From positions 1 to 64,000 of the forward strand of contig NZ_CACSIP010000015.1 in NCBI RefSeq assembly GCF_902705885.1: a stretch of DNA of 64,000 bases. The letters run 5' to 3'. The translations under genes were made by a program, and so were the position numbers. Position 1 is the first letter of the stretch. Each line of letters begins with the position of its first letter. Shown here one piece after another: positions 1 to 9,394 of the stretch. This stretch comes from Mycolicibacterium austroafricanum. GTDB lineage: Bacteria > Actinomycetota > Actinomycetes > Mycobacteriales > Mycobacteriaceae. Below the pieces are notes generated by a model, which saw nothing but the letters and a program-made list of their open reading frames with translations, searched no databases and was not told the DNA's origin.

Positions 1-305
1 ATCTGATGAAGACCTTCTGGGGCGGGCCGGGCGGCTGGACCGACTCGCAGTCCCCGGACGGGACCGTGATCTGGACCGCCCCCGACGGGCGAACCTACAC
101 GACCAAACCCGGCAGTCGACTGTTCTTCCCGTCCTGCGACCTCACCACCGCGAACCTGCCACCACCGGGCACAGGTCCGCCTGCCCATCCGGCCCGCACC
201 GCGATGATGCCCCGCCGACGACGCACCCGCGCCGCCGACGAAGCCACACGCATCAAAGCCGAACGCGCACAAAACAACCCGGTTCGTCAGAGTTCCCCGA
301 GGTAG
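1..305 (+). CDS. 13E12 repeat family / DUF222-HNH protein, C-terminal fragment (runs off the window)
   Basis: The reading frame is open from position 3 to the stop ending at 305. It encodes a tail with the segments [20 protein letters not shown] and KPGSRLFFP, which I recognise from the C-terminal part of mycobacterial 13E12 (DUF222 plus HNH nuclease) proteins. The N-terminal DUF222 region and the start lie outside the window. These proteins are multicopy in mycobacteria and their role is not settled. The 3' end overlaps the convergent VOC gene by 19 bases. The ATG at position 6 is internal and not a likely true start. Confidence 0.7.
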   Translation, partial: LMKTFWGGPGGWTDSQSPDGTVIWTAPDGRTYTTKPGSRLFFPSCDLTTANLPPPGTGPPAHPARTAMMPRRRRTRAADEATRIKAERAQNNPVRQSSPR

Positions 306-1657
306 AACCGGGTGCCCTGATCGTCGGTGCACAGCGCTGACATCCCGTACGGCTGTCGTGTGGGTTCATCGATCACCGACCCACCTGCCTCACGCACCCG
401 CGCGACCGCAGCGACGATGTCCTCGACCGTCCACATCGGTACGGTCAGCGGCGCGTCATTGCCGCCGGCGACCCCGGCCATCGGGTGAGTCGGGGAGATC
501 TGCCAGCCGTCCTGGACGTGCCCCGGTTCGAACGACCAGAACAACACCCGACTGTAGAAGGCCTTGAACGCGTCCGAATCCGGGACCTGGTAAGTGATGT
601 AAGCCAGTTCGCCGGGCCCGCCGCCGTTGAGCTCGGGTCGGGGTTGGCCGGGAGTCGGCTGGAACACCGCGAATTCGGTGCCCTGTGGGTCGGTGGCGCC
701 GAGCACGGTTCCGAAGTCGAACTGCTGGATCTCGTCGACGGTTCCGCCACCGCTGACGATGCTTTCCCGCGCACCGTCGAGGTCGGCCACCGCGTAGCAG
801 CAGAACAAGGTGTGACGGTCGGCCACCGGGAAGATCCCGATGTGCTGCTCGGTGTTGGTGACCTGCCGGGTCACGGCGTCGTAGGTCCAGCCGAGCACTC
901 GCCCGTAGAACGCCGCCGCGCGGTCGGCGTCGGGGGTCCACACCGAGACATAGCCGACGTCGCCGTGCTGGATCGGGACGGGCGCCCCGGTTGTCGGGCC
1001 GGTGAGCATCCACCGGTGCCCGAACGGGTCGACGAGCGTCGCGGTGCGGGTGCCGTAGTTCTCGTACGGCTCGCGCTGAACCTGTGCGCCACGGGCACGG
1101 GCACGCTCAAGCGTGGCGTCAGTGTCGGCCACCGGCAACATCAGACTCACCGAAGCCTGTTGCGGTGAAGGTGCTTTTACGCCGATCTCGGGATACTCGT
1201 CGGTGAGGTAGAGCACACCGCCCGAGATCGCCAGCTCGGCGTGGCCGATCCGGCCGTCGGCCATCTCGACGGGATCGCCGAGGATTACGCCGCCGAATGT
1301 GTCGGCGTACCAGCGGATGGCAGCGCGGGCGTCGGCCACGGCGAGGTAGGGGACCGCGGCGGGCCGCGGCGAGGATGTGGCGGCGGGCCGCGGCGAGGAT
1401 GTGGCGGCGGGCCGCGGCGAGGATGTGGCGGCGGGCCGCGGCGAGGATGTAGCGCCGGGCCGCTGTAGCTCGGCGAGGGCAGTATCGGTCCCGCTCATGA
1501 TGACTCCTTGTGTTCGATCGGGTTGTTGTTCAAACAATTTCGCGGCTGCCTCGAGGCGTGCGCGCAGTCGGGCGGCGAAAGCCGGATCCGGTTCGAGCGG
1601 AGTGTCGTCACCGCGCAGCACGTCCAGCGGATCAACAGATCTACTGTCGTTGTTCAC
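287..1657 (-). CDS. Three-domain VOC (glyoxalase/bleomycin-resistance-like) protein
   Basis: 456 aa if started at the GTG at 1657. This start overlaps the TGA of the sigma-factor gene (GTGA) and follows a strong GGAAGGAGG site, so the two genes look translationally coupled. An alternative ATG at 1498 also has an AAGGAG site and would remove about 53 N-terminal residues ([20 protein letters not shown]...). The body holds three VOC-like units beginning near [33 protein letters not shown] and [18 protein letters not shown] Ser/Pro/Arg/Ala repeat links the N-terminus to unit 1. VOC proteins include metal-dependent lyases, dioxygenases and drug-binding proteins; the substrate cannot be named. Co-transcription with the sigma factor suggests a stress or detoxification role (inference). 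Confidence 0.8.
   Translation of the reverse strand: MNNDSRSVDPLDVLRGDDTPLEPDPAFAARLRARLEAAAKLFEQQPDRTQGVIMSGTDTALAELQRPGATSSPRPAATSSPRPAATSSPRPAATSSPRPAAVPYLAVADARAAIRWYADTFGGVILGDPVEMADGRIGHAELAISGGVLYLTDEYPEIGVKAPSPQQASVSLMLPVADTDATLERARARGAQVQREPYENYGTRTATLVDPFGHRWMLTGPTTGAPVPIQHGDVGYVSVWTPDADRAAAFYGRVLGWTYDAVTRQVTNTEQHIGIFPVADRHTLFCCYAVADLDGARESIVSGGGTVDEIQQFDFGTVLGATDPQGTEFAVFQPTPGQPRPELNGGGPGELAYITYQVPDSDAFKAFYSRVLFWSFEPGHVQDGWQISPTHPMAGVAGGNDAPLTVPMWTVEDIVAAVARVREAGGSVIDEPTRQPYGMSALCTDDQGTRFYLGEL
1356..1451. repeat. Four tandem 24-bp units inside the VOC gene
   Basis: Units of 24 bp begin at 1356, 1380, 1404 and 1428 and are identical except for the last base of the fourth. On the minus strand they encode repeats of T-S-S-P-R-P-A-A, a flexible linker ahead of the first VOC unit. 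The period is a multiple of three, so copy-number changes keep the frame. Confidence 0.9.
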
Positions 1658-2178
1658 GACATCCCTCCTTCCGGTTGCGGGTACTGCGCGCGGAACGCTC
1701 GGCGTGCCCGAACCAGCAGTGCCTCGGTGGCATGAACGGTGCGGCCGATCAGTTCGGCGCACTCTGGCACCGAGCAGTCGTCCAGGTAGCGCAGTGCCAG
1801 GACCGTGCGGTGATGTTCGGGTAGGCGAGCGAGAACGTGTTCGGCGACGATGCGGTCCAACTCGGCGTCCCAATCGTCGGCGGGATCGACCGCTTCGGGC
1901 AGTTCGGCCATCGGTATCGAGAACCGGTCGTGGCGTCTGCGGTAGTGGTCGGCCAGTTTGTGACGCGCCACCCCGATCAGCCACGGCACCGTGAGCTGTG
2001 GCGGAGTCTCCTTTCTGGCAGCGTCCATGGCCGCCAGAAAGGTCTCCGAGGTCAGGTCCTCGGCTGTTCCACGGTCGCCGCAGCGTCTGGCGAAGTACCC
2101 GTAAACGGCCGGCAGGGCTTCGTCGTAGAGCGCTAGCAGTGCTCGTGGAGCGTTGTCACCGTTCGGTTCGCCGCCCAC
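1654..2178 (-). CDS. ECF-type RNA polymerase sigma factor
   Basis: 174 aa from a GTG start. Region 2 is visible as RGTAEDLTSETFLAAMDAA followed by WLIGVARHKLADHYRRR. Region 4 is visible as LPEHHRTVLALRYLDDCSVPE and the helix-turn-helix-like GRTVHATEALLVRARRAF. The length fits ECF factors. It would direct polymerase to a small regulon, probably including its own operon. It starts 4 bases after the mftR stop and overlaps the VOC gene start, so mftR, the sigma factor and the VOC gene look like one operon. No separate anti-sigma gene is adjacent. Confidence 0.88.
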   Translation of the reverse strand: MGGEPNGDNAPRALLALYDEALPAVYGYFARRCGDRGTAEDLTSETFLAAMDAARKETPPQLTVPWLIGVARHKLADHYRRRHDRFSIPMAELPEAVDPADDWDAELDRIVAEHVLARLPEHHRTVLALRYLDDCSVPECAELIGRTVHATEALLVRARRAFRAQYPQPEGGMS

Positions 2179-2182
2179 ACCT

Positions 2183-2827
2183 CTATCGTCGCCGTTGGTG
2201 CCCGGACTCCGACACCCCGATTTCGAGGTCGGTCAGTCCGGGGGCGAGCATGTCGAACGCGTCACCGAGCGCGACGGGCAGCAGCACCTGCTCGTTCTCC
2301 AGCCAGTGCCCGTAGGCGGCAAGCGCCACGCCGAGCATGGTCCATGCCACGGTCTGTGGCACCAGATCCGCCGGGGCCACGCCCATCCGGTTCGCGACGA
2401 ACGTGGCGACCACGTCGCGCCAGCCGGCATACATCGTCATCGAATAGGCTTGTAAGGCCTCGGTTTCCAGGATCAGCCGCATGCGCTGGCGGTGCCGGTC
2501 GGGGTCGTCGAACTCGTTGAACGCGAGCATCGCGGTGCGCAGCGCGTCGCGGATGGGCACGTCGGGGTCCAGGTCGGCCAGCAGCGTGCGCATGTTCTGC
2601 AGGTGGGCGTCGAAATCACCCCACGGCAGCGCGCTCTTGGACGGGTAGTAGCGGAACAGCGTCCGGCGGGCGATCCCCGCGGCTGTCGCGACGTCGTCGA
2701 CGCTGACGTCGTCGAATCCGCGCGCCATGAAGAGGTCGATCGCGACGTCACTGATGTGCTCCCAGCTCGTCGACCGACGGCGACCCACGCGACCCTTCAC
2801 AGCATCCACCGGAATCCGCCCTTCCAT
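2183..2827 (-). CDS. mftR: Mycofactocin system TetR-family regulator MftR
   Basis: 214 aa. An N-terminal TetR helix-turn-helix is visible ([20 protein letters not shown], then [19 protein letters not shown]). The C-terminal half is a ligand-binding all-helical domain. It is divergent from mftA across 86 bp, the position always held by mftR in mycobacterial mycofactocin loci. MftR homologues repress the mft genes and respond to long-chain acyl-CoA (established for M. smegmatis). Here the gene is followed at once by an ECF sigma factor, so de-repression of mft may be linked to sigma-factor expression (inference). Confidence 0.9.
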   Translation of the reverse strand: MEGRIPVDAVKGRVGRRRSTSWEHISDVAIDLFMARGFDDVSVDDVATAAGIARRTLFRYYPSKSALPWGDFDAHLQNMRTLLADLDPDVPIRDALRTAMLAFNEFDDPDRHRQRMRLILETEALQAYSMTMYAGWRDVVATFVANRMGVAPADLVPQTVAWTMLGVALAAYGHWLENEQVLLPVALGDAFDMLAPGLTDLEIGVSESGHQRRR

Positions 2828-2845
2828 TTAGGCACCCGATGCCAT

Positions 2846-2869
2846 ATTGTTGCGACCTGCATCACAAAT
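2846..2869. promoter_or_regulatory. Candidate MftR operator between mftR and mftA
   Basis: An imperfect dyad (ATTGTTGCG...TCACAAAT) lies in the 86-bp mftR-mftA gap, where MftR should bind. The symmetry is only partial, so the exact operator is uncertain. Confidence 0.35.
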
Positions 2870-2913
2870 GTCGAGACCCTACCCGGGGACTGCATCGGAG
2901 AAAGGTGAGATCC

Positions 2914-3006
2914 ATGGAGCCGAATCAGCACGCCGAGAACGAAGAGTTGGTCACCGAGAGCCTGGTCGAGGAAGTCTCGATCGACGGGATGTGCGGGGTC
3001 TACTGA
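2914..3006 (+). CDS. mftA: Mycofactocin precursor peptide MftA
   Basis: 30 aa, ATG at 2914 behind a GAGAAAGGTGAG ribosome site. The peptide ends in SIDGMCGVY, the invariant MftA tail whose last Val-Tyr pair is decarboxylated and cyclised by MftC and then released to make the redox cofactor. The acidic leader (ENEELVTESLVEEV) is what MftB would bind. It is followed 2 bases later by mftB. Confidence 0.97.
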   Translation: MEPNQHAENEELVTESLVEEVSIDGMCGVY

Positions 3007-3008
3007 GC

Positions 3009-3314
3009 ATGAGTGCGCCGATGGTGGAAAACACCCAGGACCATGTCTTCGATCCGGACCTGCGTTGGCGGTTGCACCCCCAGGTGGCGGTGCGGCCGGA
3101 ACCCTTCGGCGCGCTGCTCTACCACTTCGGCACCCGCAAGCTCTCGTTCCTGAAGAACCGGACGATCGTCGAGGTGATCAACCTGCTGGGTGATCACCCC
3201 GACGCTCGATCCGCGTGCCGCGCTGCCGGAATCGATGACGACGCGCAGGCACCCTACCTACACGCACTGGGTGTGCTCGCCCAGTCCCAGATGCTGGTTC
3301 GCGAGGAGACGTAA
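3009..3314 (+). CDS. mftB: Mycofactocin peptide chaperone MftB
   Basis: 101 aa, ATG at 3009, two bases after the mftA stop. It is a PqqD-like RiPP recognition element that presents MftA to the radical-SAM enzyme MftC. The segment FGALLYHFGTRKLSFLKN followed by a short winged-helix tail matches MftB proteins. The stop overlaps the mftC start by one base (TAATG). A longer upstream reading in the same frame would run through mftA and is not used. Confidence 0.93.
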   Translation: MSAPMVENTQDHVFDPDLRWRLHPQVAVRPEPFGALLYHFGTRKLSFLKNRTIVEVINLLGDHPDARSACRAAGIDDDAQAPYLHALGVLAQSQMLVREET

Positions 3315-4504
3315 TGACCACCATGCAACCCGTGCCCCGGCTGGTCGATCAGTTCGAACACGGCCTGGACGCGCCGATCTGTCTGACGTGGGAGTTGACC
3401 TACGCCTGCAACCTGTCGTGTGTGCACTGTCTGTCGTCGTCGGGAAAGCGCGACCCGCGGGAGCTGTCCACGCAGCAGTGCAAGGACATCATCGACGAGC
3501 TGGAACGCATGCAGGTGTTCTACGTGAACATCGGCGGCGGCGAACCCACTGTGCGGTCGGACTTCTGGGAGCTCGTCGACTACGCGACCGCCCACCACGT
3601 CGGGGTGAAGTTCTCCACCAACGGGGTCAGGATCACCCCTGATGTGGCCGCGAAACTCGCGGCCAGCGATTACGTCGACGTACAGATCTCGCTCGACGGC
3701 GCCACCGCAGAGGTCAACGACGCCGTGCGCGGTCCGGGATCGTTCGAGATGGCGGTTCGGGCGCTGGAGAACCTGCGCGACGCCGGGTTCACCGACGCCA
3801 AGATCTCGGTGGTGGTCACCCGCCACAACGTCGGCCAGCTCGACGATTTCAAGGCCCTGGCCGACAGCTACGGCGCGACCTTGCGCATCACCCGGCTGCG
3901 GCCGTCGGGCCGCGGTGCCGACGTGTGGGACGAACTGCACCCCACCCCGGCCCAACAGGTTGAGCTCTACGACTGGCTGGTGGCCCGCGGTGAGCGGGTG
4001 CTCACCGGTGACTCGTTCTTCCACTTGTCGGGGCTCGGTGAGCCGGGCGCGTTGGCCGGGCTGAACCTGTGCGGCGCCGGCCGGGTGGTCTGCCTGATCG
4101 ATCCGGTGGGCGACGTCTACGCCTGTCCCTTCGCCATCCACGACACGTTCCTGGCCGGAAATGTATTGTCGGATAACGGCTTCCAGAACGTCTGGCAGAA
4201 TTCCACGCTGTTTCGCGAGCTGCGTGAGCCGCAATCGGCAGGCGCGTGCGGTAGCTGTGGGCACTACGACAGTTGCCGCGGTGGCTGCATGGCCGCCAAG
4301 TTCTTCACCGGCCTGCCTCTGGACGGTCCGGACCCGGAATGTGTGCAGGGTTACGGCGAGCCGGCACTGGCCCGCGAGCGCGACAAGCCCAAGTCCAGCG
4401 TCGACCACTCGCGTACCGGGGCGAGGAAGAAGCCCTCGGGCCCGGTCCCGCTCACCCTGCTGAGCGCACCCCCCAAGAAATTCTGCAACGAAAGTCCTGT
4501 GTAA
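3314..4504 (+). CDS. mftC: Mycofactocin radical SAM maturase MftC
   Basis: 396 aa. The radical-SAM cluster motif CNLSCVHC (Cys32, Cys36, Cys39) follows LTWELTYA. The C-terminal SPASM region carries further cysteines for auxiliary clusters (CGAGRVVCLID, YACPF, CGSCGHYDSCRGGC). It oxidatively decarboxylates the C-terminal Tyr of MftA and then forms the Val-Tyr carbon-carbon crosslink. It works with MftB directly upstream and lies four bases before mftD. Confidence 0.96.
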   Translation: MTTMQPVPRLVDQFEHGLDAPICLTWELTYACNLSCVHCLSSSGKRDPRELSTQQCKDIIDELERMQVFYVNIGGGEPTVRSDFWELVDYATAHHVGVKFSTNGVRITPDVAAKLAASDYVDVQISLDGATAEVNDAVRGPGSFEMAVRALENLRDAGFTDAKISVVVTRHNVGQLDDFKALADSYGATLRITRLRPSGRGADVWDELHPTPAQQVELYDWLVARGERVLTGDSFFHLSGLGEPGALAGLNLCGAGRVVCLIDPVGDVYACPFAIHDTFLAGNVLSDNGFQNVWQNSTLFRELREPQSAGACGSCGHYDSCRGGCMAAKFFTGLPLDGPDPECVQGYGEPALARERDKPKSSVDHSRTGARKKPSGPVPLTLLSAPPKKFCNESPV

Positions 4505-4507
4505 CCC

Positions 4508-5683
4508 ATGGCACGCGATACCTGGTTCGAAACTGTCGCCATCGCCCAGCAGCGGGCGAAGAAACGACTGCCCAAATCCGCCTACCTGTCGCTGGTCTCG
4601 GCCAGCGAGAAGGGCGTCACAGTCTCCGACAACGTCGAGTCGTTTGCGCACCTTGGGTTCGCGCCCCATGTCATCGGCGCCACCGAGAAGCGGGACATGG
4701 CGACAACGGTGATGGGCCAGGATATTTCGATGCCGGTCATCATCTCTCCGACCGGCGTTCAGGCCATCGACCCCGATGGCGAGGTTGCGGTGGCACGGGC
4801 CGCGGCCGCGCGCGGAACCGCGATGGGGCTGTCGTCGTTCGCGAGCAAGCCGATGGAGGAAGTCACCGCGGTCAACGACAAGATCTTCTTCCAGATCTAC
4901 TGGCTGGGCAGCCGCGACGAGATCCTGCAACGGATGGAACGCGCCAGGGCGGCCGGTGCCGTCGGCTTGATCTTGACCACCGACTGGAGTTTCTCGCACG
5001 GCCGCGACTGGGGTAGCCCCAAGATCCCCGAGCAGATGAACCTCGCCACCATGGTGCGGATGTTTCCCGAGGTGGTCACCAAGCCGCGCTGGCTGTGGAG
5101 CTTCGGCAAGGGGCTGCGGCCCCCGGCGCTGCGGGTGCCGAACCAGGCCATGCGCGGCGAGGCCGGCCCCACGTTCTTCGAGGCCTACGGGCAGTGGATG
5201 GGCACCCCGCCTCCCACCTGGGAGGACGTCGCCTGGCTGCGTGAGCAGTGGGGTGGGCCGTTCCTGCTCAAGGGGACGGTGCGGGTCGACGACGCCAAAC
5301 GCGCTGTTGACGCAGGCGTTTCGGCGATCACCGTGTCCAACCACGGTGGCAACAACCTGGACGGCACCCCGGCGGCGATCCGGTGTCTGCCTGCCATCGC
5401 CGACGCCGTGGGCGACCAGGTCGAGGTTTTGCTGGACGGTGGGATCCGGCGCGGCAGCGACGTGGTCAAGGCCGTCGCGATGGGAGCCCGCGCGGTCATG
5501 CTCGGCCGGGCGTATCTGTGGGGTCTGGCCGCCAACGGCCAGGCGGGTGTGGAGAACGTACTCGACATCATGCGGGGCGGCATCGACTCTGCCTTGATGG
5601 GCCTTGGCAAATCTTCCGTCCACGAATTGACGCGCGACGACATTTTGATTCCGGACGGCTTCACCCGCACTCTCGGGGTGTGA
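4508..5683 (+). CDS. mftD: Pre-mycofactocin synthase MftD (FMN-dependent)
   Basis: 391 aa. It belongs to the FMN alpha-hydroxy-acid oxidase family (lactate dehydrogenase LldD-like). Visible features are the N-terminal PTGVQAIDPDGEVAVARAAA segment, KGTVRVDDAKRAVDAGV, the active-site region SNHGGNNLDGTPAA, and the phosphate-binding DGGIRRGSDVVKAVAMGA. MftD oxidatively deaminates the cyclised dipeptide to give the redox-active alpha-keto amide. The usual SNHGGRQLD of lactate oxidases is altered to NNLD, in keeping with a substrate that is not a hydroxy acid. Confidence 0.94.
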   Translation: MARDTWFETVAIAQQRAKKRLPKSAYLSLVSASEKGVTVSDNVESFAHLGFAPHVIGATEKRDMATTVMGQDISMPVIISPTGVQAIDPDGEVAVARAAAARGTAMGLSSFASKPMEEVTAVNDKIFFQIYWLGSRDEILQRMERARAAGAVGLILTTDWSFSHGRDWGSPKIPEQMNLATMVRMFPEVVTKPRWLWSFGKGLRPPALRVPNQAMRGEAGPTFFEAYGQWMGTPPPTWEDVAWLREQWGGPFLLKGTVRVDDAKRAVDAGVSAITVSNHGGNNLDGTPAAIRCLPAIADAVGDQVEVLLDGGIRRGSDVVKAVAMGARAVMLGRAYLWGLAANGQAGVENVLDIMRGGIDSALMGLGKSSVHELTRDDILIPDGFTRTLGV

Positions 5684-5768
5684 GCGGCTGATACGGGCGT
5701 GGCGCAGGGGGCTGGCGTGAATCCCCCACGGGTGGCCGCGCCGGACGCAGGGAAATCAATTGCCACGC

Positions 5769-5789
5769 ATGCGCCAACAATTGGCGCAT
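5769..5789. promoter_or_regulatory. Perfect 9-bp inverted repeat just upstream of mftE
   Basis: ATGCGCCAA, three bases, TTGGCGCAT. It sits in the 111-bp gap between mftD and mftE and ends five bases before the chosen mftE start. It could be an operator for a separate mftEFG transcript or an mRNA structure covering the ribosome site. Confidence 0.55.
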
Positions 5790-5794
5790 ACCAG

Positions 5795-6538
5795 GTGAAT
5801 TCGGCCTACCATCGTCGCGTGGCATTCCCCAGCAAGCTCGGGAACTCAACGTCGAGGCAGCTGCACAACACGTCGCCCGCGCTGGTCGTTCCGGTAGGTT
5901 CCACCGAGCAGCATGGACCCCACCTGCCGCTGGACACCGACACCCGGATCGCGGCGGCGGTCGCAGAAGCCCTAGCCGCACGCCTTTGTACTGGGAATGA
6001 ATGCGACTGGTTGGTCGCCCCCGCCATCGGGTATGGCGCCAGTGGTGAGCACGAAGGCTTCCCCGGCACCGTCTCGATTGGCACACCCGTACTGGCGGAA
6101 CTTCTGGTGGAGTTCGCCCGATCCGCCTGTCGGTGGGCTTCTCGCGTCGTATTCGTCAACGGCCACGGCGGCAACGTCGACGCATTGCGCCGCGCGACCG
6201 GACTGTTACGGTTCGAGGGACGCGACGTGGGATGGTGTTCCTGCAGTGCCAGCAACGCCGATGCTCACGCCGGGCACACCGAAACATCTGTATTGCTACA
6301 TATTTCGCCGGGGGTCGTCAGGGAGGAAGAGCGGGTGCCGGGAAACCGGGCTCCGTTGTCCGAGCTACTGCCCGAAATGCTTCGTGGGGGAGTTGCCGCC
6401 GTCAGTTCGCTGGGAGTGCTGGGGGACCCGACCACGGCGACTGCGGAGGAGGGCAGGACGATCTTTGCCGAGATGATTGACGGGTGTCAGGGGAGGATCA
6501 CCCGGTGGGCGCCCGACCATGAGGGGATGCTGAGATGA
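5795..6538 (+). CDS. mftE: Mycofactocin peptidase MftE (creatininase family)
   Basis: 247 aa from the GTG at 5795, chosen because the N-terminus then reads VNSAYHRR as in related MftE proteins. An upstream GTG would add about 32 low-similarity residues across the inverted repeat. A further GTG at 5819 is possible. Metal-binding creatininase motifs are present: [24 protein letters not shown] and [10 protein letters not shown]. MftE cuts the modified MftA to release the Val-Tyr-derived core. The stop overlaps the mftF start (ATGA). Confidence 0.9.
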   Translation: MNSAYHRRVAFPSKLGNSTSRQLHNTSPALVVPVGSTEQHGPHLPLDTDTRIAAAVAEALAARLCTGNECDWLVAPAIGYGASGEHEGFPGTVSIGTPVLAELLVEFARSACRWASRVVFVNGHGGNVDALRRATGLLRFEGRDVGWCSCSASNADAHAGHTETSVLLHISPGVVREEERVPGNRAPLSELLPEMLRGGVAAVSSLGVLGDPTTATAEEGRTIFAEMIDGCQGRITRWAPDHEGMLR

Positions 6539-7950
6539 GCGGGCCGCGGTTGCCCGACGGGTTCGCCGTCCAGGTCGATCGACGGGTACGGGTGCTCGGC
6601 GAGGGTGCTGCGCTGCTCGGCGGTTCGCCCACCCGGCTGCTCCGGTTGGCGCCGTCCGCTCAGACGATGCTCAACGGCGGCAGGCTCGAGGTACACGATG
6701 CTGTCAGCGCACAATTGGCCCGCACCCTGCTGGATGCCACAGTGGCCCACCCGAGGCCGCTGACCGGACCGTCGCACCGGGACGTGACCGTCGTAATCCC
6801 GGTGCGGGACAACATGTCCGGGCTCTCGCGGCTGCTCCTCTCATTGCGAGGTTTGCGCGTCATCGTGGTCGACGACGGATCGGCGACGCCGGTGCTCGCA
6901 TCCGATTTCCAGGCAGTGCACTGCGACGTGCGTATCCTGCGGAACGCCCGGAGCAAGGGTCCGGCCGCCGCCCGCAACCTCGGCCTGAGGTCCTGCGACA
7001 CCGACTTCGTCGCCTTCCTCGACTCTGACGTGGTGCCCCGCCGCGGGTGGCTGGAGGCGCTGCTGGGGCACTTCTGTGACCCCGCCGTGGCACTGGTCGC
7101 ACCACGGATCGTCGCGTTGCGGCCGTCCGACAGCGTGGTGGCACGCTACGAGGCGGTGCGCTCATCGCTCGACCTGGGACTGCGTGAGGCGCCGGTGGTC
7201 CCGTTCGGCACGGTGTCCTACGTCCCCAGCGCCGCGATCATCTGCCGCCGGCGCAGTCTTCTCGAGGTCGGTGGCTTCGACGAGTCGCTCCAGTCCGGTG
7301 AGGACGTCGACCTGTGCTGGCGACTCAACGAGGCGGGCGCCCGACTGCGTTACGAACCCATCGCCATGGTCGCTCACGATCACCGCACCGAATTGCGAAA
7401 GTGGTTTGCCCGCAAGTCGTTCTACGGCGGCTCTGCGGCACCGCTGGCGATCCGGCACCCCGGCAAGACGGCCCCGCTGGTCATTTCGGGGTGGACGTTG
7501 GTGGTGTGGTTGCTCGCCGCGATCGGATCCAGCCTCGGCTACCTGGGTTCGGTGGCCGTCGCGGCCCTCACCGGCCACCGGATCGCCAAGTCGTTGTCGA
7601 GCGTGCAGACCGAGCCCATCGAGGTTGCCGTCGTCGCCGCCCACGGGTTGTGGTCGGCGGCGCTGCAGTTGGCGTCGGCGATCTGTCGACACTACTGGCC
7701 GCTGGCGCTGATCGCGGCCGTGCTGTCGCGACGGTGCCGGCAGGTGGTGGTGGTGGCCGCGGTGCTCGACGGGGTGTTCGACTGGATCACCCGCAACGGC
7801 AATGCCGACGAAGACGAGACCAGACGAGTCGGGCTGCTGACGTACATCCTGCTCAAGCGACTCGACGACATCGCCTACGGTCTGGGGCTGTGGGGCGGTG
7901 TCGTGCGGGAGCGGCACGCGGGCGCACTCAAGCCGCAGATCCGCACCTGA
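6535..7950 (+). CDS. mftF: Mycofactocin glycosyltransferase MftF
   Basis: 471 aa. A family-2 glycosyltransferase core is visible: [31 protein letters not shown], and the acceptor-side [13 protein letters not shown]. Hydrophobic segments follow ([19 protein letters not shown], then ALIAAVL), suggesting membrane attachment. MftF adds beta-1,4-glucose units to the mycofactocin core, as shown in M. smegmatis. It is translationally coupled to mftE by an ATGA overlap. Confidence 0.94.
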   Translation: MSGPRLPDGFAVQVDRRVRVLGEGAALLGGSPTRLLRLAPSAQTMLNGGRLEVHDAVSAQLARTLLDATVAHPRPLTGPSHRDVTVVIPVRDNMSGLSRLLLSLRGLRVIVVDDGSATPVLASDFQAVHCDVRILRNARSKGPAAARNLGLRSCDTDFVAFLDSDVVPRRGWLEALLGHFCDPAVALVAPRIVALRPSDSVVARYEAVRSSLDLGLREAPVVPFGTVSYVPSAAIICRRRSLLEVGGFDESLQSGEDVDLCWRLNEAGARLRYEPIAMVAHDHRTELRKWFARKSFYGGSAAPLAIRHPGKTAPLVISGWTLVVWLLAAIGSSLGYLGSVAVAALTGHRIAKSLSSVQTEPIEVAVVAAHGLWSAALQLASAICRHYWPLALIAAVLSRRCRQVVVVAAVLDGVFDWITRNGNADEDETRRVGLLTYILLKRLDDIAYGLGLWGGVVRERHAGALKPQIRT

Positions 7951-7960
7951 AGCGCCGGAG

Positions 7961-9394
7961 TTGCGTAGCGACGTTCTGATCCTCGGCGCGGGCAGCGCGG
8001 GATCTGTCCTGGCCGAGCGGCTTTCCCGCGACGAACGCTGCCGGGTCACCGTTGTCGAAGCAGGTCCCGCACCCTCGGACGCGCGTGTGCACGGCCAGAT
8101 CACCGACGGCCTTCGGCTACCGATCGGCGCGGCGAGCTCGGTGGTTCGGCGGTATTCGACCACGTTGACCGACACCCCCGTGCGTCACGCCCAGATCGTG
8201 CGCGGTGCTGTGGTCGGCGGTTCGGGAGCGATCAACGGCGGATACTTCTGCCGTGCGCTGCCCTCGGACATCAGTGGGTGGGGGCTGGACGGATGGTCCT
8301 GGGACGACGTGCTGCCGCATTTCATCGACATCGAGAACGACCTCGATTTCGACGGGCCGCTGCATGGATCGCACGGCCCGATCACCGTGCGTCGTGTTGC
8401 CGAATTCGACGGTTGTACAGCATCTTTCGTCGATGCCGCGCAGCAGGCCGGTTACGGCTGGATCGACGACCTCAATGGCTCGACGCCGGACTGGGCGCTG
8501 CCGGCCGGCGTGGGGGCGCTGCCGCTCAACATCGATCGTGGCACGCGGGTGGGCCCGGGGCGAGCCTTTCTGCAGCCCGCGTCGTCACGTCCGAACCTGA
8601 CGGTGCTGACCGACACCCGTGTCCGACGGATCCGGATGGAAGGGGGTCGGGCCGTGGGTGCCGACTGTGTAGGCGCCACCGGCGCCATTGTCCTGACCGC
8701 GGACCGGATCGTGCTGTGCACCGGGGCGATCGCGACGGCCCAGTTGCTGATGATCTCGGGCCTGGGGCCCGCCCCGGTGCTGCGAGCCGCCGGGGTGCCC
8801 GTCCTGGTCGACCTTCCCGTCGGAACAGCCACCATGGACCATCCGGAGTGGGTGCTGCCGGTGAGCTGGCCGCCGACGCAGGGCGTCCCGCCGCTGGAGG
8901 CAGTGCTGACAACACCCGACGGGCTCGAGATCAGGCCTTACACAGCGGGCTTCGGCGCCATGACGGACAGCCGGGGCGGCGATCCGACCGACCGCCCGCA
9001 CCTGGGGGTGGCGCTGATGCGTCCTCGGTCGCGGGGCCGGATCACCCTGGTCTCCGCAGACCCGGACGTCGCGCCGGTGATCGAACATCGTTACGACAGT
9101 GCGGCCGCCGACGTCGAGGTGTTGCGCTCCGGATTCCAGCTGGCACGCGAACTCGCCCGGGAATCAACCCGATTGGATGCTTCCTGGGCGACGTCCCAAC
9201 ACCTCTGTGGCAGCGCCAGGATGGGCAGCGACGGCGACCCGGCCGCCGTGGTGGACAACCGCTGCCGCGTTTTCGGTGTCGACGGGCTGTGGGTGGTCGA
9301 CGGGTCGATCCTGCCCGCGATCACCAGTCGGGGGCCGCACGCGACGATCGTGATGGCGGGCCACCGCGCCGCGGAGTTCATCGCGGCGAGGTGA
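7961..9394 (+). CDS. mftG: Mycofactocin GMC-family oxidoreductase MftG
   Basis: 477 aa from the TTG at 7961, close to the roughly 479 aa of the M. tuberculosis homologue. A GTG at 7898 would overlap mftF by 53 bases and add 21 residues. The FAD dinucleotide motif is at the N-terminus (DVLILGAGSAGSVLAERL). GMC signatures are VVGGSGAINGGYFCRA and, near the end, CGSARMG and VDGSILPAITSRGPHATIVM. MftG is thought to reoxidise mycofactocinol and pass electrons to the respiratory chain. It converges on the MFS gene with a 17-base overlap. Confidence 0.88.
   Translation: MRSDVLILGAGSAGSVLAERLSRDERCRVTVVEAGPAPSDARVHGQITDGLRLPIGAASSVVRRYSTTLTDTPVRHAQIVRGAVVGGSGAINGGYFCRALPSDISGWGLDGWSWDDVLPHFIDIENDLDFDGPLHGSHGPITVRRVAEFDGCTASFVDAAQQAGYGWIDDLNGSTPDWALPAGVGALPLNIDRGTRVGPGRAFLQPASSRPNLTVLTDTRVRRIRMEGGRAVGADCVGATGAIVLTADRIVLCTGAIATAQLLMISGLGPAPVLRAAGVPVLVDLPVGTATMDHPEWVLPVSWPPTQGVPPLEAVLTTPDGLEIRPYTAGFGAMTDSRGGDPTDRPHLGVALMRPRSRGRITLVSADPDVAPVIEHRYDSAAADVEVLRSGFQLARELARESTRLDASWATSQHLCGSARMGSDGDPAAVVDNRCRVFGVDGLWVVDGSILPAITSRGPHATIVMAGHRAAEFIAAR

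Noticed and set aside
1356..1451. Short regular repeats that might be a CRISPR array
   Set aside because: There are no spacers; the units are contiguous and encode a protein linker.
3254..5623. Very long open frame on the minus strand opposite mftC and mftD
   Set aside because: It is antisense to two certain genes, rich in Arg/His/Gly/Val and lacks any domain. Such frames arise from high G+C codon bias.
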